The notes under the pieces are model-generated. The model searched no databases. It was not told where the DNA came from and was given only the letters and a program-made list of their open reading frames with translations. Below are positions 1 to 10,957 of a stretch of DNA of 25,735 nucleotides, one piece after another (positions within the stretch are counted from its first letter, which is position 1; every line of letters begins with the position of its first letter). The DNA is from CAZYTO01 sp964650405 (GTDB lineage: Bacteria; Acidobacteriota; Thermoanaerobaculia; Gp7-AA8), in NCBI GenBank assembly GCA_964650405.1, contig CAZYTO010000041.1:1-25735 (forward strand), read 5' to 3'. Both the position numbers and the translations under genes were made by a program.

Positions 1-302
1 GGGATGACACCGGGCCGGGCCACGTCGGGCGATGCGACCTTATCTAGGATCAGGCTCTGGCCCGGGGCGATGTTGTTCAGCACGCCGATGATCTCGACGT
101 CGAACCGGTCCAGCCGCGTCCCCTCGAAGACGGTGATGCCGTAGCCGTGCATCCCTTTCTGCACTTTCGACAGCGGCAGGATGTCGCCGGCGAACGCGGC
201 AGGAGCGGCCAGCAGGAACACGAAGAGAATGAGAGGGAAGCGCTTGAGCACGACGAATGGAACAGGGCGTGCGGGAGGGACATTTCGGCGGCGGACGCAC
301 AT
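1..302 (-). CDS. SpoIVB peptidase S55-domain exported protein, N-terminal part (cut by window edge)
   Basis: Reading the minus strand from an ATG at 302 gives an open frame that runs off the window at base 1. It has a basic start, a hydrophobic signal stretch (FPLILFVFLLAAPAAFA) and then GDILPLSKVQKGMHGYGITV followed by FEGTRLDRFDVEIIGVLNNI. This matches the opening of the large exported SpoIVB/S55 proteins common in Acidobacteriota; the GMSG-type serine motif would lie beyond the edge. A GTG at 251 would give a cleaner signal peptide (VLKRFPLILF onward) and is a good alternative start; neither start has a strong Shine-Dalgarno sequence. By family, S55 domains are serine-protease-like, but substrates of these secreted versions are not known to me. 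It is co-directional with the efflux operon upstream but separated from it by the hairpin at 372-457. Confidence 0.72.
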   Translation of the reverse strand, partial: MCVRRRNVPPARPVPFVVLKRFPLILFVFLLAAPAAFAGDILPLSKVQKGMHGYGITVFEGTRLDRFDVEIIGVLNNIAPGQSLILDKVASPDVARPGVI

Positions 303-371
303 AAGCGATGGCTTTACATTCTCTACGTGCATGGGCTCGCCCGCGTTACGAAAGAGCGAAAGAGAGAAGAA

Positions 372-457
372 CGAGTGGTTAGTGGTTAGTGGTTAGTGGC
401 CAGGAAAGCCAGACTGGCCCTTCTAACCACTCCTAACCACTGACCACTAACCACTCG
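372..457. repeat. Inverted pair of heptamer arrays, unit AGTGGTT
   Basis: Left arm 374-401 has four 7-nt units (AGTGGTT three times, then AGTGGCC). The right arm, about 414-457, carries the complementary unit AACCACT four times (425-431, 435-441, 442-448 as GACCACT, 449-455), with 3 extra bases between the first two. The outermost CGAGTGG/CCACTCG and the innermost TGGCCAG/CTGGCC also pair, so the whole stretch can fold into one long hairpin with a loop around 404-413. There is no T-run after it, so it is not a classic terminator. It lies between the permease stop codon and the SpoIVB gene. Confidence 0.9.
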
Positions 458-469
458 CCGCTCTTTCAC

Positions 470-1693
470 CTACTCATATCTTAACGCTTCAATCGGATCG
501 AGCTTCGACGCCTTGGCGGCCGGGTAGATTCCGAAAATGATGCCGAGGACGGCGCAGAAGCCGAATGCCACGACTACGGCCCAGAGCGGCGTATGGACGG
601 GTGGGAGCTCGACGATACGGGCCAGGCCGAGGCGGGCGAAGTTGGCCAGGACGTAGCCGCCGAGGATGCCGATAGCCCCTCCCAGCCCGGAGAGGGCCAC
701 CGCCTCCACGAGGAACTGGACGAGCACATCGCGCCGCCGGGCCCCGATGGACTTTCGGATGCCGATCTCGCGCGTCCGTTCCGTCACCGAGACGAGCATG
801 ATGTTCATGATCCCCACGCCGCCGACGAGGAGGGCGATGCTGACCATCCCGCCCATGATCCCGGTCATGTACCCGAGGATGTTGGAGATGGTCTTGAGGA
901 TCTCCTCCTGGGCCAGGATGCGGAAGTCGTCGCGCTGGCCCTTCTTGAGGTGATGGCGGGCGCGGAGGGCATCAGTGACCTGCTCGCGGGCAAGGTCGAG
1001 GTCGCTGCCGGGCCGCATCTGGAAGGCCAGGACGAGGCGCTTCATGTTGTCGGCACCATAGATGACGGTGGCGGTCGTGAAGGGAACGAGGATGATGTCG
1101 TCGCGGTCCTGGCCGAACTGGCCGCCCTTCTTTTCCATCACGCCGACGACGGTGAAACGGTTGTTGTCCACGGCGATCTGCCGGCCGATGGGATTGCTGC
1201 CGAGGTTGAGCTTGTCGGCCACGGTGACGCCGATGACGCAGATGCGCTTCTTGGCCTCTTCATCGAGAGCGGAGAAGAAGCGCCCGTGCTCCACCCAGTG
1301 ATTGAAGACGTCCTGGTACGACGCATTCGCGCCGAGGAGCTGGGCGCGATGGATGGCGTCGGCGTTCTTCAGCTCCGCGTTGGTGATGTACAGCGGCGTG
1401 AACTCGCTGATGGCCGTGGCCGCCTTCCGCACCGCTGTCGCGTCGTCCGCCGTCAGCTCCGGGAACTTCTGCAGGAACGGATTCCGCTCCTCCCCCGCAT
1501 CCGGAAAGACCTCGATGTAATTCGACCCGATGTTCTGCAGGTCCTGCGACATCTTGTACTGCATCCCCTGCACGAGCGACACGACCGCCAGCACCGCCGC
1601 CACCCCGATCATCACCCCGAGGACGGTGAGCACGGAGCGCATCTTGTTCGCGAAGATGGCGCGGAGGGCGATTTTGAGGTTTTCGAGGAACAT
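470..1693 (-). CDS. MacB/FtsX-type ABC transporter permease
   Basis: A 407-residue inner-membrane permease of the MacB_PCD plus FtsX architecture. It has an N-terminal membrane helix (about residues 18-40, in MRSVLTVLGVMIGVAAVLAV), a large periplasmic domain (about 45-270), and three C-terminal helices, the first containing MGGMVSIALLVGGVGIMNIM followed by the SVTERTREIGIRKSIGARR coupling segment typical of the family. Fused MacB carries its ATPase on the same chain; here the ATPase is the separate gene at 2280-2963. The partner adaptor and TolC genes lie upstream on the same strand, so the set probably makes a tripartite mechanotransmission-type exporter; substrate unknown. The four-helix-bundle cassette separates this gene from its ATPase, and the left heptamer array ends only 11 bases before the ATG, so the leader of this gene has been rewritten by the element. 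Confidence 0.9.
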   Translation of the reverse strand: MFLENLKIALRAIFANKMRSVLTVLGVMIGVAAVLAVVSLVQGMQYKMSQDLQNIGSNYIEVFPDAGEERNPFLQKFPELTADDATAVRKAATAISEFTPLYITNAELKNADAIHRAQLLGANASYQDVFNHWVEHGRFFSALDEEAKKRICVIGVTVADKLNLGSNPIGRQIAVDNNRFTVVGVMEKKGGQFGQDRDDIILVPFTTATVIYGADNMKRLVLAFQMRPGSDLDLAREQVTDALRARHHLKKGQRDDFRILAQEEILKTISNILGYMTGIMGGMVSIALLVGGVGIMNIMLVSVTERTREIGIRKSIGARRRDVLVQFLVEAVALSGLGGAIGILGGYVLANFARLGLARIVELPPVHTPLWAVVVAFGFCAVLGIIFGIYPAAKASKLDPIEALRYE

Positions 1694-1701
1694 CGTCGTC
1701 T

Positions 1702-2100
1702 CTAAGTGCCGAGTGCCGAGTGCCGAGTGCCGAGCTTCCTGCTGAGTGACGCTCGGAGGCCACCGATAACTCGGCCGGTTTCCTCCGCCTGTCTCATGAC
1801 TTGTGAGAAAGCGCCTTCATCGATGTAGTCGAGGTCGAGTGCGAGGTAGAGCTGCGTACGTACCTCCGCGCAAGAACCCTTGGAGATCGATGTGAAGTGA
1901 TGGAACTCTTTCAGAGTATCGCGCTCAAATCCCTCTGCGAGGTTTGAGGGAATCGAGATCGCCGCCCTCCGAATCTGTTGCGAGAGTGCATAGTCGCGAG
2001 CGAAGTTGGGCGCATAAGTCAGTTGATAGACGCTCTTGACCAGGGAGCGCCCCTTTTGCCAACCGATGAGCTCTTCGAAACGCGAGATTCTGTCGTTCAT
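1702..2100 (-). CDS. Four-helix-bundle protein, 23S rRNA intervening-sequence/Avd-like family
   Basis: A 132-residue protein with the family hallmarks: F-x-x-L-x-x-WQKGRSLVKSVY near residues 7-25, then ALSQQIRRAAISIPSNLAEG, EFHHFTSISKGSCAEVRTQL and YIDEGAFSQVMRQAEETGRVI. This is the small all-helical family (TIGR02436-type) first noticed inside intervening sequences of bacterial 23S rRNA and related to the Avd accessory protein of diversity-generating retroelements. Members form homopentameric barrels in the Avd case and may bind nucleic acid; the cellular role of stand-alone copies is not established. The last ten residues are translated heptamer array, so the native C-terminus was probably nearer residue 120. 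The gene is co-directional with the flanking transporter genes. TTGACA on the minus strand at 2126-2121 resembles a -35 box, but no matching -10 was found. Confidence 0.88.
   Translation of the reverse strand: MNDRISRFEELIGWQKGRSLVKSVYQLTYAPNFARDYALSQQIRRAAISIPSNLAEGFERDTLKEFHHFTSISKGSCAEVRTQLYLALDLDYIDEGAFSQVMRQAEETGRVIGGLRASLSRKLGTRHSALGT
1705..1735. repeat. Heptamer array AGTGCCG x4 (left arm)
   Basis: Four perfect tandem AGTGCCG units run from 1705 to 1732, followed by AGC. Read on the minus strand they encode the last ten residues (LGTRHSALGT) of the four-helix-bundle protein, and the TAG stop follows directly. It is the inverted partner of 2251-2278. Confidence 0.95.
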
Positions 2101-2250
2101 GTCTCGATTGTCCCTCGGTCTGTCAAGCTGTCTACCCGCTGTAGAGAAGCCAACCTATCGGCACTTGGCGCTTCGCGCGGTCACTCGGTCTACGTCCTTA
2201 ACGTCGTGGGTGGATCACCACGCCCTCTCCATGCTGTAGAACCCGCATCT

Positions 2251-2278
2251 CGGCACTCGGCACTCAGCACTCGGCACT
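2251..2278. repeat. Heptamer array CGGCACT x4 (right arm)
   Basis: Four tandem 7-nt units: CGGCACT, CGGCACT, CAGCACT, CGGCACT. It is the exact complement of the array at 1705-1732 apart from one substitution. It ends two bases before the stop codon (TGA, 2282-2280) of the ABC ATPase. Confidence 0.95.
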
Positions 2279-2279
2279 T

Positions 2280-2959
<680 letters not shown>

Positions 2960-2963
<4 letters not shown>

Positions 2964-4174
2964 CCCTTCTCCTCGGTCTTCTTCTCTTCCTTCACGACCT
3001 CGATGGCATCGCCGTCGTTGAGGTGTTTGAGCAGCTTGAACGGCCCGGTGATGATCTGATCGCCGTTCTTGATCCCTGACGTAATGGCCACGTGCGTGGT
3101 ATCGCTGATCCCGGTCGTCACTTCCACGAGCTTCGCCTTCGCACCCTGGGCGATGAAGACGTATTTCTTCTTCGGGGTCGTGTCGTCCTCGTCGTCCGCC
3201 TTCTTTCCCGGCACCCGCTCCACGACGCTCTGGATGGGGACGGAGATCGTGTTCGGCAGGGTGCTGGTGATGATCGAGACCTGCGAGGTCATGCCCGGGC
3301 GGAGCCGGTCGTCGGGATTGTCGATCTGGACCTTGACCAGGAAGTAGCGGACGGTCGAGGCGCTGCCGGGCCGGGTGGAGGCCGAGGAACCGATCTCGGC
3401 GACGTGTCCTTCGAACTCCTTGTCGGGAATGGCGTCGACGTGGATCTTCGACGGCTGCCCGAGCTTGATGCCGACCACTTCCGTCTCGCCCACTTCCGCC
3501 TCGACCAGGATCTGGGAGAGGTCGGCGATCACGGCGATGACGGAGCCGGGATTGTTCATGGTGCCGGTGACGACCACTTCCCCCTCGTGGGCATTGAGCT
3601 GCACGACCTTGCCGTCCATGGGGGAGTCGATGACGGTGTGGGACAGGTCGTTGTCCGACTGGGCCAGCGCGGCCTCTGCCTGCTTCACGCCCTGCTGTGC
3701 CGATTCCGAGGCGGCCTGGGCGTTCTGGAAGGTGAGCTGCGACTGGTCGAAGAGCTCCTGCGCCTGGATGCCCTGTCCCTTCAGGCTGAGGGCCCGCTTG
3801 TAGGCCGCCTCGGCGGTGGCCAGCGCGGCCCGGGAGCGGGAGACTTCCACGCGCTGTGCTTCGACGAGCGAGGAGGCGCGGTTGCGCGCCGCGGCGTAGG
3901 CTTCCCGCTCCAGGTCCACCAGCCGCTGGCCCCGCCTCACGGTGTCGCCTTCGTTGAAGTAGAGCTTCGTGATCCTGGCGATGACGTTGGCGGATATGTT
4001 GACCTTGACCTTCGGATTCACTTCCCCGGGCGCGGAAACGATCGACTCGATCTTCCGCTCCTCGGCTTTCTCGGCGTAGACCTTCTGGCCCTTGGTGCCG
4101 CCGCCCCTGACGCTTGCAATGACGATGACCGCGATGAGGACGATGGCGCCAGCGATGATGAGGGCACGCTTCAC
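2960..4174 (-). CDS. MacA-type periplasmic adaptor (HlyD/RND membrane-fusion protein)
   Basis: A 404-residue adaptor anchored by one N-terminal helix (residues 4-23, ALIIAGAIVLIAVIVIASV). A barrel-like segment is followed by the first biotinyl-lipoyl half (VIARITKLYFNEGDTVRRGQ), a long alpha-helical hairpin rich in Ala, Gln and Glu (about 90-185), the second lipoyl half (SPMDGKVVQLNAHEGEVV) and beta-barrel and membrane-proximal domains. A charged insert, KKADDEDDTTPKKK, lies near the C-terminus and the protein ends in a Lys/Glu tail. These adaptors link an inner-membrane transporter to a TolC channel. It starts with GTG, which overlaps the Yip1 gene stop as GTGA, and it overlaps the ATPase gene downstream, so it is translationally coupled at both ends. 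Confidence 0.9.
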
Positions 4175-4941
4175 TTACGCGCCCTCATCAATGCGCCGAG
4201 GGCCGCGAAACCGACCTTGATGGCCGTCCAGAAGGCCCAGACGCTGACGACGATCGTGGCCGACTTCGCCTTGGAGAACTTCGAGACGTGGGCGAAGCCG
4301 ATGGACATGAGGATCAGCGACCAGATGGTGAAGACATCCAGGGACCCCAGGAGCCCGAAGAGCACGGCGTGCTCCTTCATGTCGGTGAGAAACGCCAGGT
4401 TCGAGCGAACGAGCGTGGCCAGGCCCTCGGCACCTACCGGATCGGTCCGGGTGAGGAGAACGACCAATACGATCAGGCTCTGGATGACCTGGGGCAACCA
4501 TGCGTAGAGCGTGACGGAGAAGTACTGCGCGAAATCTCCTTCCCCACCCATCATGCGGAAGGCCAGCATCAGGATGGCCGCGACGAGGACGTAAACGATG
4601 ATGGAGATGAGTGGCGAGCAGTAGGCGATGACGGTGGAGATGGCCTTGGTGACCTTGACGGCCTGATCGATCTGGTCGGAGGGAGCATGGCGCTCTTCCA
4701 TCTGCGCGCGCATGTTCGTCACGAAATCGACGTGATGGGTGAAGACATAGCCGCCGACGCCGGCAAGCACAACGAAGAGAAGCAAAGGCACCAGCCAGTC
4801 GGGCGTCCGCGCGATGGACGCGAACGTCTCGTCCGGCGAGAAGAGGACGCCCACCAGGCGCCCGAAGGGATTCGCTTTGGCTGGAGGCGCCGCGGGCTGC
4901 GGCGCCGGCTCATTCCCCGGCTGGTCTGGTCCGATGCTCAT
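4171..4941 (-). CDS. Yip1-family membrane protein
   Basis: A 256-residue polytopic membrane protein. It has a Pro/Ala-rich cytoplasmic N-terminus (1-25), then a conserved opening NPFGRLVGVLFSPDETFASI seen in bacterial Yip1-domain proteins (these commonly start with a P-x-x-x-F-x-x-I-x-x-x-P-x-W pattern; here TPDWLVPLLLFVVL). Five hydrophobic segments follow, near residues 48-68, 105-130, 145-165, 190-212 and 225-248. Its start codon directly abuts the TolC stop (TAA then ATG), with GGGAGC as ribosome-binding site, and it overlaps the adaptor gene. Placement inside an export operon suggests an accessory role in assembling or regulating the exporter; no biochemical function can be read from the sequence. 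Confidence 0.75.
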   Translation of the reverse strand: MSIGPDQPGNEPAPQPAAPPAKANPFGRLVGVLFSPDETFASIARTPDWLVPLLLFVVLAGVGGYVFTHHVDFVTNMRAQMEERHAPSDQIDQAVKVTKAISTVIAYCSPLISIIVYVLVAAILMLAFRMMGGEGDFAQYFSVTLYAWLPQVIQSLIVLVVLLTRTDPVGAEGLATLVRSNLAFLTDMKEHAVLFGLLGSLDVFTIWSLILMSIGFAHVSKFSKAKSATIVVSVWAFWTAIKVGFAALGALMRARK

Positions 4942-6726
4942 TTACTTGCTCCCGTTCGTCGTCGTCGAGGGGGCTGCTTCATTCTTTGCGTCGGAATCGT
5001 GTGCTGCGAAGTTTAACCAGTTATAGCGGTCAAAGCGCGTAAAGACGCTGGGCTCTTTCGTGGCCTCGGGAACTGCCACGGTGACGCCGTGCAGATCGAG
5101 CAGGTCGCCCACCGAGTGGTGGAAGAGGGCGATGCTCTTCTGGTAGTTGACCAGGGCCTGCAGCTCGTTGGCCCGTGCGTCGGAGAGCTGCTGCTGGATC
5201 TGCAGCACTTCGAAGTTCGTGACCATGCCGTTCTCGTAGCGCTTCCGCTCGGCGTCCAGGTTCTTCTCCGCCGCATCGCGGGCTGCACGCGTGGCGGCGA
5301 TCTGCTTGGCATTGGTGTCGATGTTGCGCGCCTGGGTCCGGACGTCGATGGCGATGCTCTGCTTGGTCTGGGCCTGCACGGTGTTGGCGCGGTCGAGGTC
5401 GAGCTTGGCCCGGCGCGCTTCGGCCCGGGCGCCGATGTTGAACACCGGGACGCCGATGTTGATGCCGATGTTCCAGCCGTACAGGTCGTTGCGGAAGGCC
5501 TGGTTGAGCGCGTTGCCGTAGTCCGTGCTCGGGCCCGTCGGCGTGCCGGTGCCCGGGCTCACGGAGCGCCCCGCCAGACCGGACGAGTTGTATCCCGCCA
5601 CGACGTCGAACTGCGGCAGGACCTGGTTGCGGGCGTAGTTGTAGGTGACCTTCCGGTTGGCGATGGTCAGGTTGTTCTCACGGATCTCCGGACGGAGCTC
5701 GTAGGCGTGAGCGATCGAGGCCTCGACGTCGATGGTGAGCGGCGCGTAGGAGACGGTGTCCGACGGAATGATCGGACGGTCCCACTCCGCGGCCGGGAGG
5801 TTCAGGAGCTGGCGCAGCGAGTCTTCCGCGGCGCGGACGTTGGCCACGGCCTGGATGAGCGCCTCTTCACTGGTGGCGATCTGGACGCGGGGCTGGAGGA
5901 TGTCCAGCGGGGCCGAGGCGCCGACGTCGATGCGGATCTGGGTGATGCGGGCCTGGTCGCGGGCCAGGAAGAGCGTTTGCTTCACCACGTCGACGTACTG
6001 GCGGGAGTAGACGAGGTTCAGGTAGGCCTGCTCGACGGCGTTGGTGGCGTCAAGCAGGGCGCCGCGGAACAGCTCTCCGCTGATGCCGAGGTTGTTGCGG
6101 GCGATGAAGATGTTGCGCTCGGTGATGTCGACGCCGAAGTTGCGCGCCAGGGGCTGGGCGACGCTGAAGCCGAGGGTCGTGCCGAAGGAGGGGTTCAGGC
6201 TCGTACCGCCGCCGCTCGAGGTCCTTCGGTTGTTGTTCCAACTGACAGTGTACGAGCCGCCGGTGGGCAGCTCCTGGCTGGCGGCGAGGTTCGCCGAGGT
6301 CGTGCCCGAGCCGGACGACTGGAACGTCGAGGTGACGCCGGCGATGTTCTTGTTCTTGTTGAGCGCGGCGCTCGTGTAGAGATCGAAGATGCTGTAGCTG
6401 CCGGACAGGAGCTCGGCGCTCTCGCGGTAGTCGAACCGGGTGAGGTCGACGCCGAGGTTCTGGCTGAGCGATGTGCGGACCGCGGTGTCGAGGCTGAGCT
6501 TCAGCGCCCGCGGGTTATTTGCGTCCTGATCGGTGTCCGCCGTAACGGGAGGCGTCGAGGATGGGACATCCGAGGCAGGGGTGGTGGGCTCGGGCTGGGC
6601 TGCCTCGGCAGCAGGCGCGGGCGAAGGCGCAGGTTTGGTCGTCTTCTTCCCGCCGCTCGTCTGGGCCAGCAGCGGAATGGCCGCCACGGCGCAGGTGAGC
6701 AACATCAACCGTCGAACAGCAGTCAT
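4942..6726 (-). CDS. TolC-family outer-membrane efflux protein
   Basis: A 594-residue protein. The start at 6726 is chosen because it has a perfect AGGAGG six bases upstream and opens with a signal peptide (MTAVRRLMLLTCAVAAIPLLAQ); an in-frame ATG farther upstream at 6867 lacks both. After the signal there is a Pro/Thr/Ala-rich linker (about residues 25-65), then two repeated outer-membrane efflux (OEP) modules with long amphipathic helices. Recognisable stretches are NAVEQAYLNLVYSRQYVDVV, IDVGASAPLDILQPRVQIAT and ENGMVTNFEVLQIQQQLSDA, the last two being equivalent turns of the two halves. It would form the outer-membrane and periplasmic tunnel for the downstream adaptor and ABC pair. It is the first gene of the operon. 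It is somewhat longer than a typical TolC because of the linker and an extended C-terminus. Confidence 0.92.
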   Translation of the reverse strand: MTAVRRLMLLTCAVAAIPLLAQTSGGKKTTKPAPSPAPAAEAAQPEPTTPASDVPSSTPPVTADTDQDANNPRALKLSLDTAVRTSLSQNLGVDLTRFDYRESAELLSGSYSIFDLYTSAALNKNKNIAGVTSTFQSSGSGTTSANLAASQELPTGGSYTVSWNNNRRTSSGGGTSLNPSFGTTLGFSVAQPLARNFGVDITERNIFIARNNLGISGELFRGALLDATNAVEQAYLNLVYSRQYVDVVKQTLFLARDQARITQIRIDVGASAPLDILQPRVQIATSEEALIQAVANVRAAEDSLRQLLNLPAAEWDRPIIPSDTVSYAPLTIDVEASIAHAYELRPEIRENNLTIANRKVTYNYARNQVLPQFDVVAGYNSSGLAGRSVSPGTGTPTGPSTDYGNALNQAFRNDLYGWNIGINIGVPVFNIGARAEARRAKLDLDRANTVQAQTKQSIAIDVRTQARNIDTNAKQIAATRAARDAAEKNLDAERKRYENGMVTNFEVLQIQQQLSDARANELQALVNYQKSIALFHHSVGDLLDLHGVTVAVPEATKEPSVFTRFDRYNWLNFAAHDSDAKNEAAPSTTTNGSK

Positions 6727-6732
6727 GCAAAT

Positions 6733-6738
6733 CCTCCT
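6733..6738 (-). promoter_or_regulatory. Shine-Dalgarno AGGAGG for the TolC-family gene
   Basis: AGGAGG on the minus strand, six bases before the ATG at 6726. It fixes this start over an in-frame ATG 141 bases farther upstream. Confidence 0.85.
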
Positions 6739-6755
6739 AGAACTAGACACGCCCC

Positions 6756-6785
6756 TTGTACGAAGCGCGGCGGTGAGAGTTTTCC
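6756..6785 (-). promoter_or_regulatory. Possible ECF-type promoter for the efflux operon
   Basis: On the minus strand GGAAAAC (6785-6779) is followed after 16 bases by CGTACAA (6762-6756), about 30 bases before the TolC start codon. This resembles the GGAAC-N16-CGT layout recognised by envelope-stress ECF sigma factors. It is a loose match found by eye. Confidence 0.25.
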
Positions 6786-6879
6786 GGAACGGGGGCGAAG
6801 CGAATGCGACGTGCATTCTAACGAGACGTTCGCCACACGCGAAGGTTGGTACGACGAATCGCATCAAAAGCTTAACGGA

Positions 6880-7025
6880 AGAAGGTGGAAGGCTGAAAGG
6901 AAGAAGAAAAGGCTGAAAGGCTGGAAGGAGGAGGCGGCCGGGCCGACGAGCCGGACATGGCCGCCTTCCGTGCTCTCGGAATCCGATGGTTCCTCCTCCT
7001 TCCAGCCTTTCAGCCTTCCAGCCCT

Positions 7026-7037
<12 letters not shown>
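6880..7037. repeat. Inverted pair of octamer arrays, unit GGCTGAAA/GGCTGGAA
   Basis: Left arm 6880-6934 and right arm about 6991-7037. The inner 24 bases are a perfect inverted repeat (6911-6934 with 6992-7015). Here the period is 8: read on the minus strand, the right arm has four octamers alternating GGCTGAAG, GGCTGGAA, GGCTGAAA, GGCTGGAA. A second stem, GGCGGCC/GGCCGCC (6933-6939 and 6959-6965), sits inside the loop. The stop codon of oppF (7028-7026) lies inside the right arm. Together with 6727-6879, which I see only as leader and promoter region, this fills the gap between oppF and the TolC gene. Confidence 0.9.
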
Positions 7038-9118
<2,081 letters not shown>

Positions 9119-9140
9119 GGACGCGATGGTAGCAAGAAGG

Positions 9141-10814
9141 TTACCTCCTCACGAATCGCGACAGCGTGGCCCGCGCCTCGGGGATGTCGCCCAGCATCGC
9201 GACGGTGAAGTAGACGACGCCGAACACGCCAGCCACCATCACGGCCTCGGCGATGTGATGCAGCGGCAGGTGCAGGGCCAGCCGCTGTCCCGCGAACGCG
9301 TCGAAGGCGACGGCCGCCGCGCCGGCGATGACGGCCGAGGCCCACAGCGTGAGCTGCAGGGAGAGGGGGAACGTCACCGGACCGATCCTCCGCTGCAGGT
9401 AGGTGCGCAGCAGCAGGAACTCGAGCCAGCCGGCGATGCCTGCCGATGCCGTGAGTCCGACCGTGCCCAGTGCCGCCGCTCCGCCCGTCGAGGCCGGAAT
9501 GGGCATGCCGAGGAAGCGGATGAGGTCTACCAGCAGCCAGCGGAGGGGGAAAGCGGAGAGGTAGCCGAGAACGGCGGTGAGGGTCACGCGGGCGATGGCG
9601 AACTTCAGCGGCGTGCGAGTGTCGCGCAGCGCGTAGAACGCCGAGGAGTAGAGCCGGCCCAGCGTCATGGCCAGCAGCCCCACCGCCGAACCGGCCAGGA
9701 TGTACCAGACGTAGAGCGTCTGGTCGCCGCCGAACTGACCGGTCTGGTACAGCGCCGCTACGAGGAGGCGGCCGATGACGAGAAAGGCCACGACCGTGGG
9801 GATGACGAAGAATGCGATCTGGCGCAGGCCGCGCTCCAGCCGCTTGCGAAGGGCCGCGTAGATCTCCGCGTCCGAGCCGGTCTGGCGGGACATCTGCGGC
9901 AGCTCCGCCGCGGCCACGGACATGCCGAAGAGGCTGATCGGCAGCAGGGAGATGGTCTGGGCGTAGGCAAGGCTCGAGACGGCGCCGGACGGGAGGAAGG
10001 TGGCGATCCACATGTCGACGTAGGCGCTCAGTTGTACGACGCCGCGGCCGACTACCACCGGCGTGAGGTTGCGCAGGATCTCCCGCACCGGCTCCAGGGC
10101 CGCGTCGAGACCGAAGGAGAGGTGCTTCGCGTAGCGGAAGACGAACGGCAGTTGAATGCCGAGCTGCAGGACGGAGCCGATGGCCGTGCCCCAGGACAGG
10201 GCGATGGCCAGGTCCGCCTGGCCGAGGCGCGTGCCGAAGAGGAAGAGCGTGGCGATCATGGCGATGCTCCACATCACCGGCGCCACGTAGGAGAGGAAGA
10301 ATTTGTGGTGGCTGTTGAGAATGCCGAGGCACCAGGCCGAGAGGACGAGGATACCGACGCCGGGGAAGAGGATGCGCACGATGCGGATGGTCAGGATGCG
10401 CACGTCGCCGGTGAAGCCGGGGGCGATGAGGTCGAGGATCCACGGCGTGGCCAGCACACCGAGCAGGACCAGGACGCTCACGCCGAGAGCCAGCAGCGAC
10501 GCGAACACGCCCGCCACCCGCCCCGCCGTCTTCTCGTCATCGTGCGCCAGCAGCTTCGCGTAGACGGGGATGAACGAGGCGGACAGGACGCCTTCGCCGA
10601 GGAGGTTCTGCAGGAAGTTGGGGACCTTCAGCGCGGCCTTGAAGGCATCGGCCGCCTGCGAGCTGCCGAGGTAGTGGGCGAAGACCCGTTCCCGGATCAG
10701 GCCGGCGATGCGGCTCAGCAGGATGCCCGCGGCGACGAGCACTGCAAAGCCCCCGGCGCGCGCGCGCGGCCGCCCTTCCGTTGCCGCCGCAGCGGTCGTG
10801 GTCATGGTGGTCAT
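9141..10814 (-). CDS. murJ: Lipid II flippase MurJ
   Basis: A 557-residue polytopic membrane protein of the MOP superfamily with about 14 hydrophobic helices. Family signatures include GILLSRIAGLIRERVFAHYL near the N-terminus, AADAFKAALKVPNFLQNLLG and EGVLSASFIPVYAKLL, in the order expected for MurJ/MviN. It moves the peptidoglycan precursor lipid II across the inner membrane. Two ATGs are close together (10814 and 10805); neither has a strong ribosome-binding site. It is divergent from the FAD oxidoreductase gene (143 bases between starts), and 10815-10957 holds no array or gene I can recognise. It is the first gene of the murJ-oppD-oppF run. Confidence 0.92.
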   Translation of the reverse strand: MTTMTTTAAAATEGRPRARAGGFAVLVAAGILLSRIAGLIRERVFAHYLGSSQAADAFKAALKVPNFLQNLLGEGVLSASFIPVYAKLLAHDDEKTAGRVAGVFASLLALGVSVLVLLGVLATPWILDLIAPGFTGDVRILTIRIVRILFPGVGILVLSAWCLGILNSHHKFFLSYVAPVMWSIAMIATLFLFGTRLGQADLAIALSWGTAIGSVLQLGIQLPFVFRYAKHLSFGLDAALEPVREILRNLTPVVVGRGVVQLSAYVDMWIATFLPSGAVSSLAYAQTISLLPISLFGMSVAAAELPQMSRQTGSDAEIYAALRKRLERGLRQIAFFVIPTVVAFLVIGRLLVAALYQTGQFGGDQTLYVWYILAGSAVGLLAMTLGRLYSSAFYALRDTRTPLKFAIARVTLTAVLGYLSAFPLRWLLVDLIRFLGMPIPASTGGAAALGTVGLTASAGIAGWLEFLLLRTYLQRRIGPVTFPLSLQLTLWASAVIAGAAAVAFDAFAGQRLALHLPLHHIAEAVMVAGVFGVVYFTVAMLGDIPEARATLSRFVRR

Positions 10815-10957
10815 ATGTTGTCAGGGTTTCAGCGTCTGCGACACATGTGGCACCGGTAAGGCAGCCCTGGCTCATTTCCGTGGCTTGCGGTTGCGGAATT
10901 CAGGCCCGCCGGAGCGCGATACCATACCGCGACTCGCGCATCGGGACGCATTTGGCA

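Larger units (their letters stand above)
1702..2279 (-). mobile_element. Candidate cassette: four-helix-bundle gene between inverted heptamer arrays
   Basis: The gene at 1702-2100 is bounded by AGTGCCG times four at 1705-1732 and its exact complement CGGCACT times four at 2251-2278 (third unit CAGCACT). A further lone CGGCACT occurs at 2159-2165. The unit begins two bases from the stop codon of the ABC ATPase and ends 11 bases before the start of the ABC permease, two genes that are usually adjacent or fused. This precise placement inside a functional pair suggests insertion. No transposase, integrase or target-site duplication is visible, so the label mobile element is inference. Confidence 0.5.

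Noticed and set aside
372..457. Rho-independent terminator
   Set aside because: The stem is long, but there is no T-run on either side, and similar arrays occur before start codons and inside genes.
1705..2278. CRISPR array
   Set aside because: Repeats are 7 nt, directly tandem without spacers, and occur as inverted pairs; no cas genes are present.
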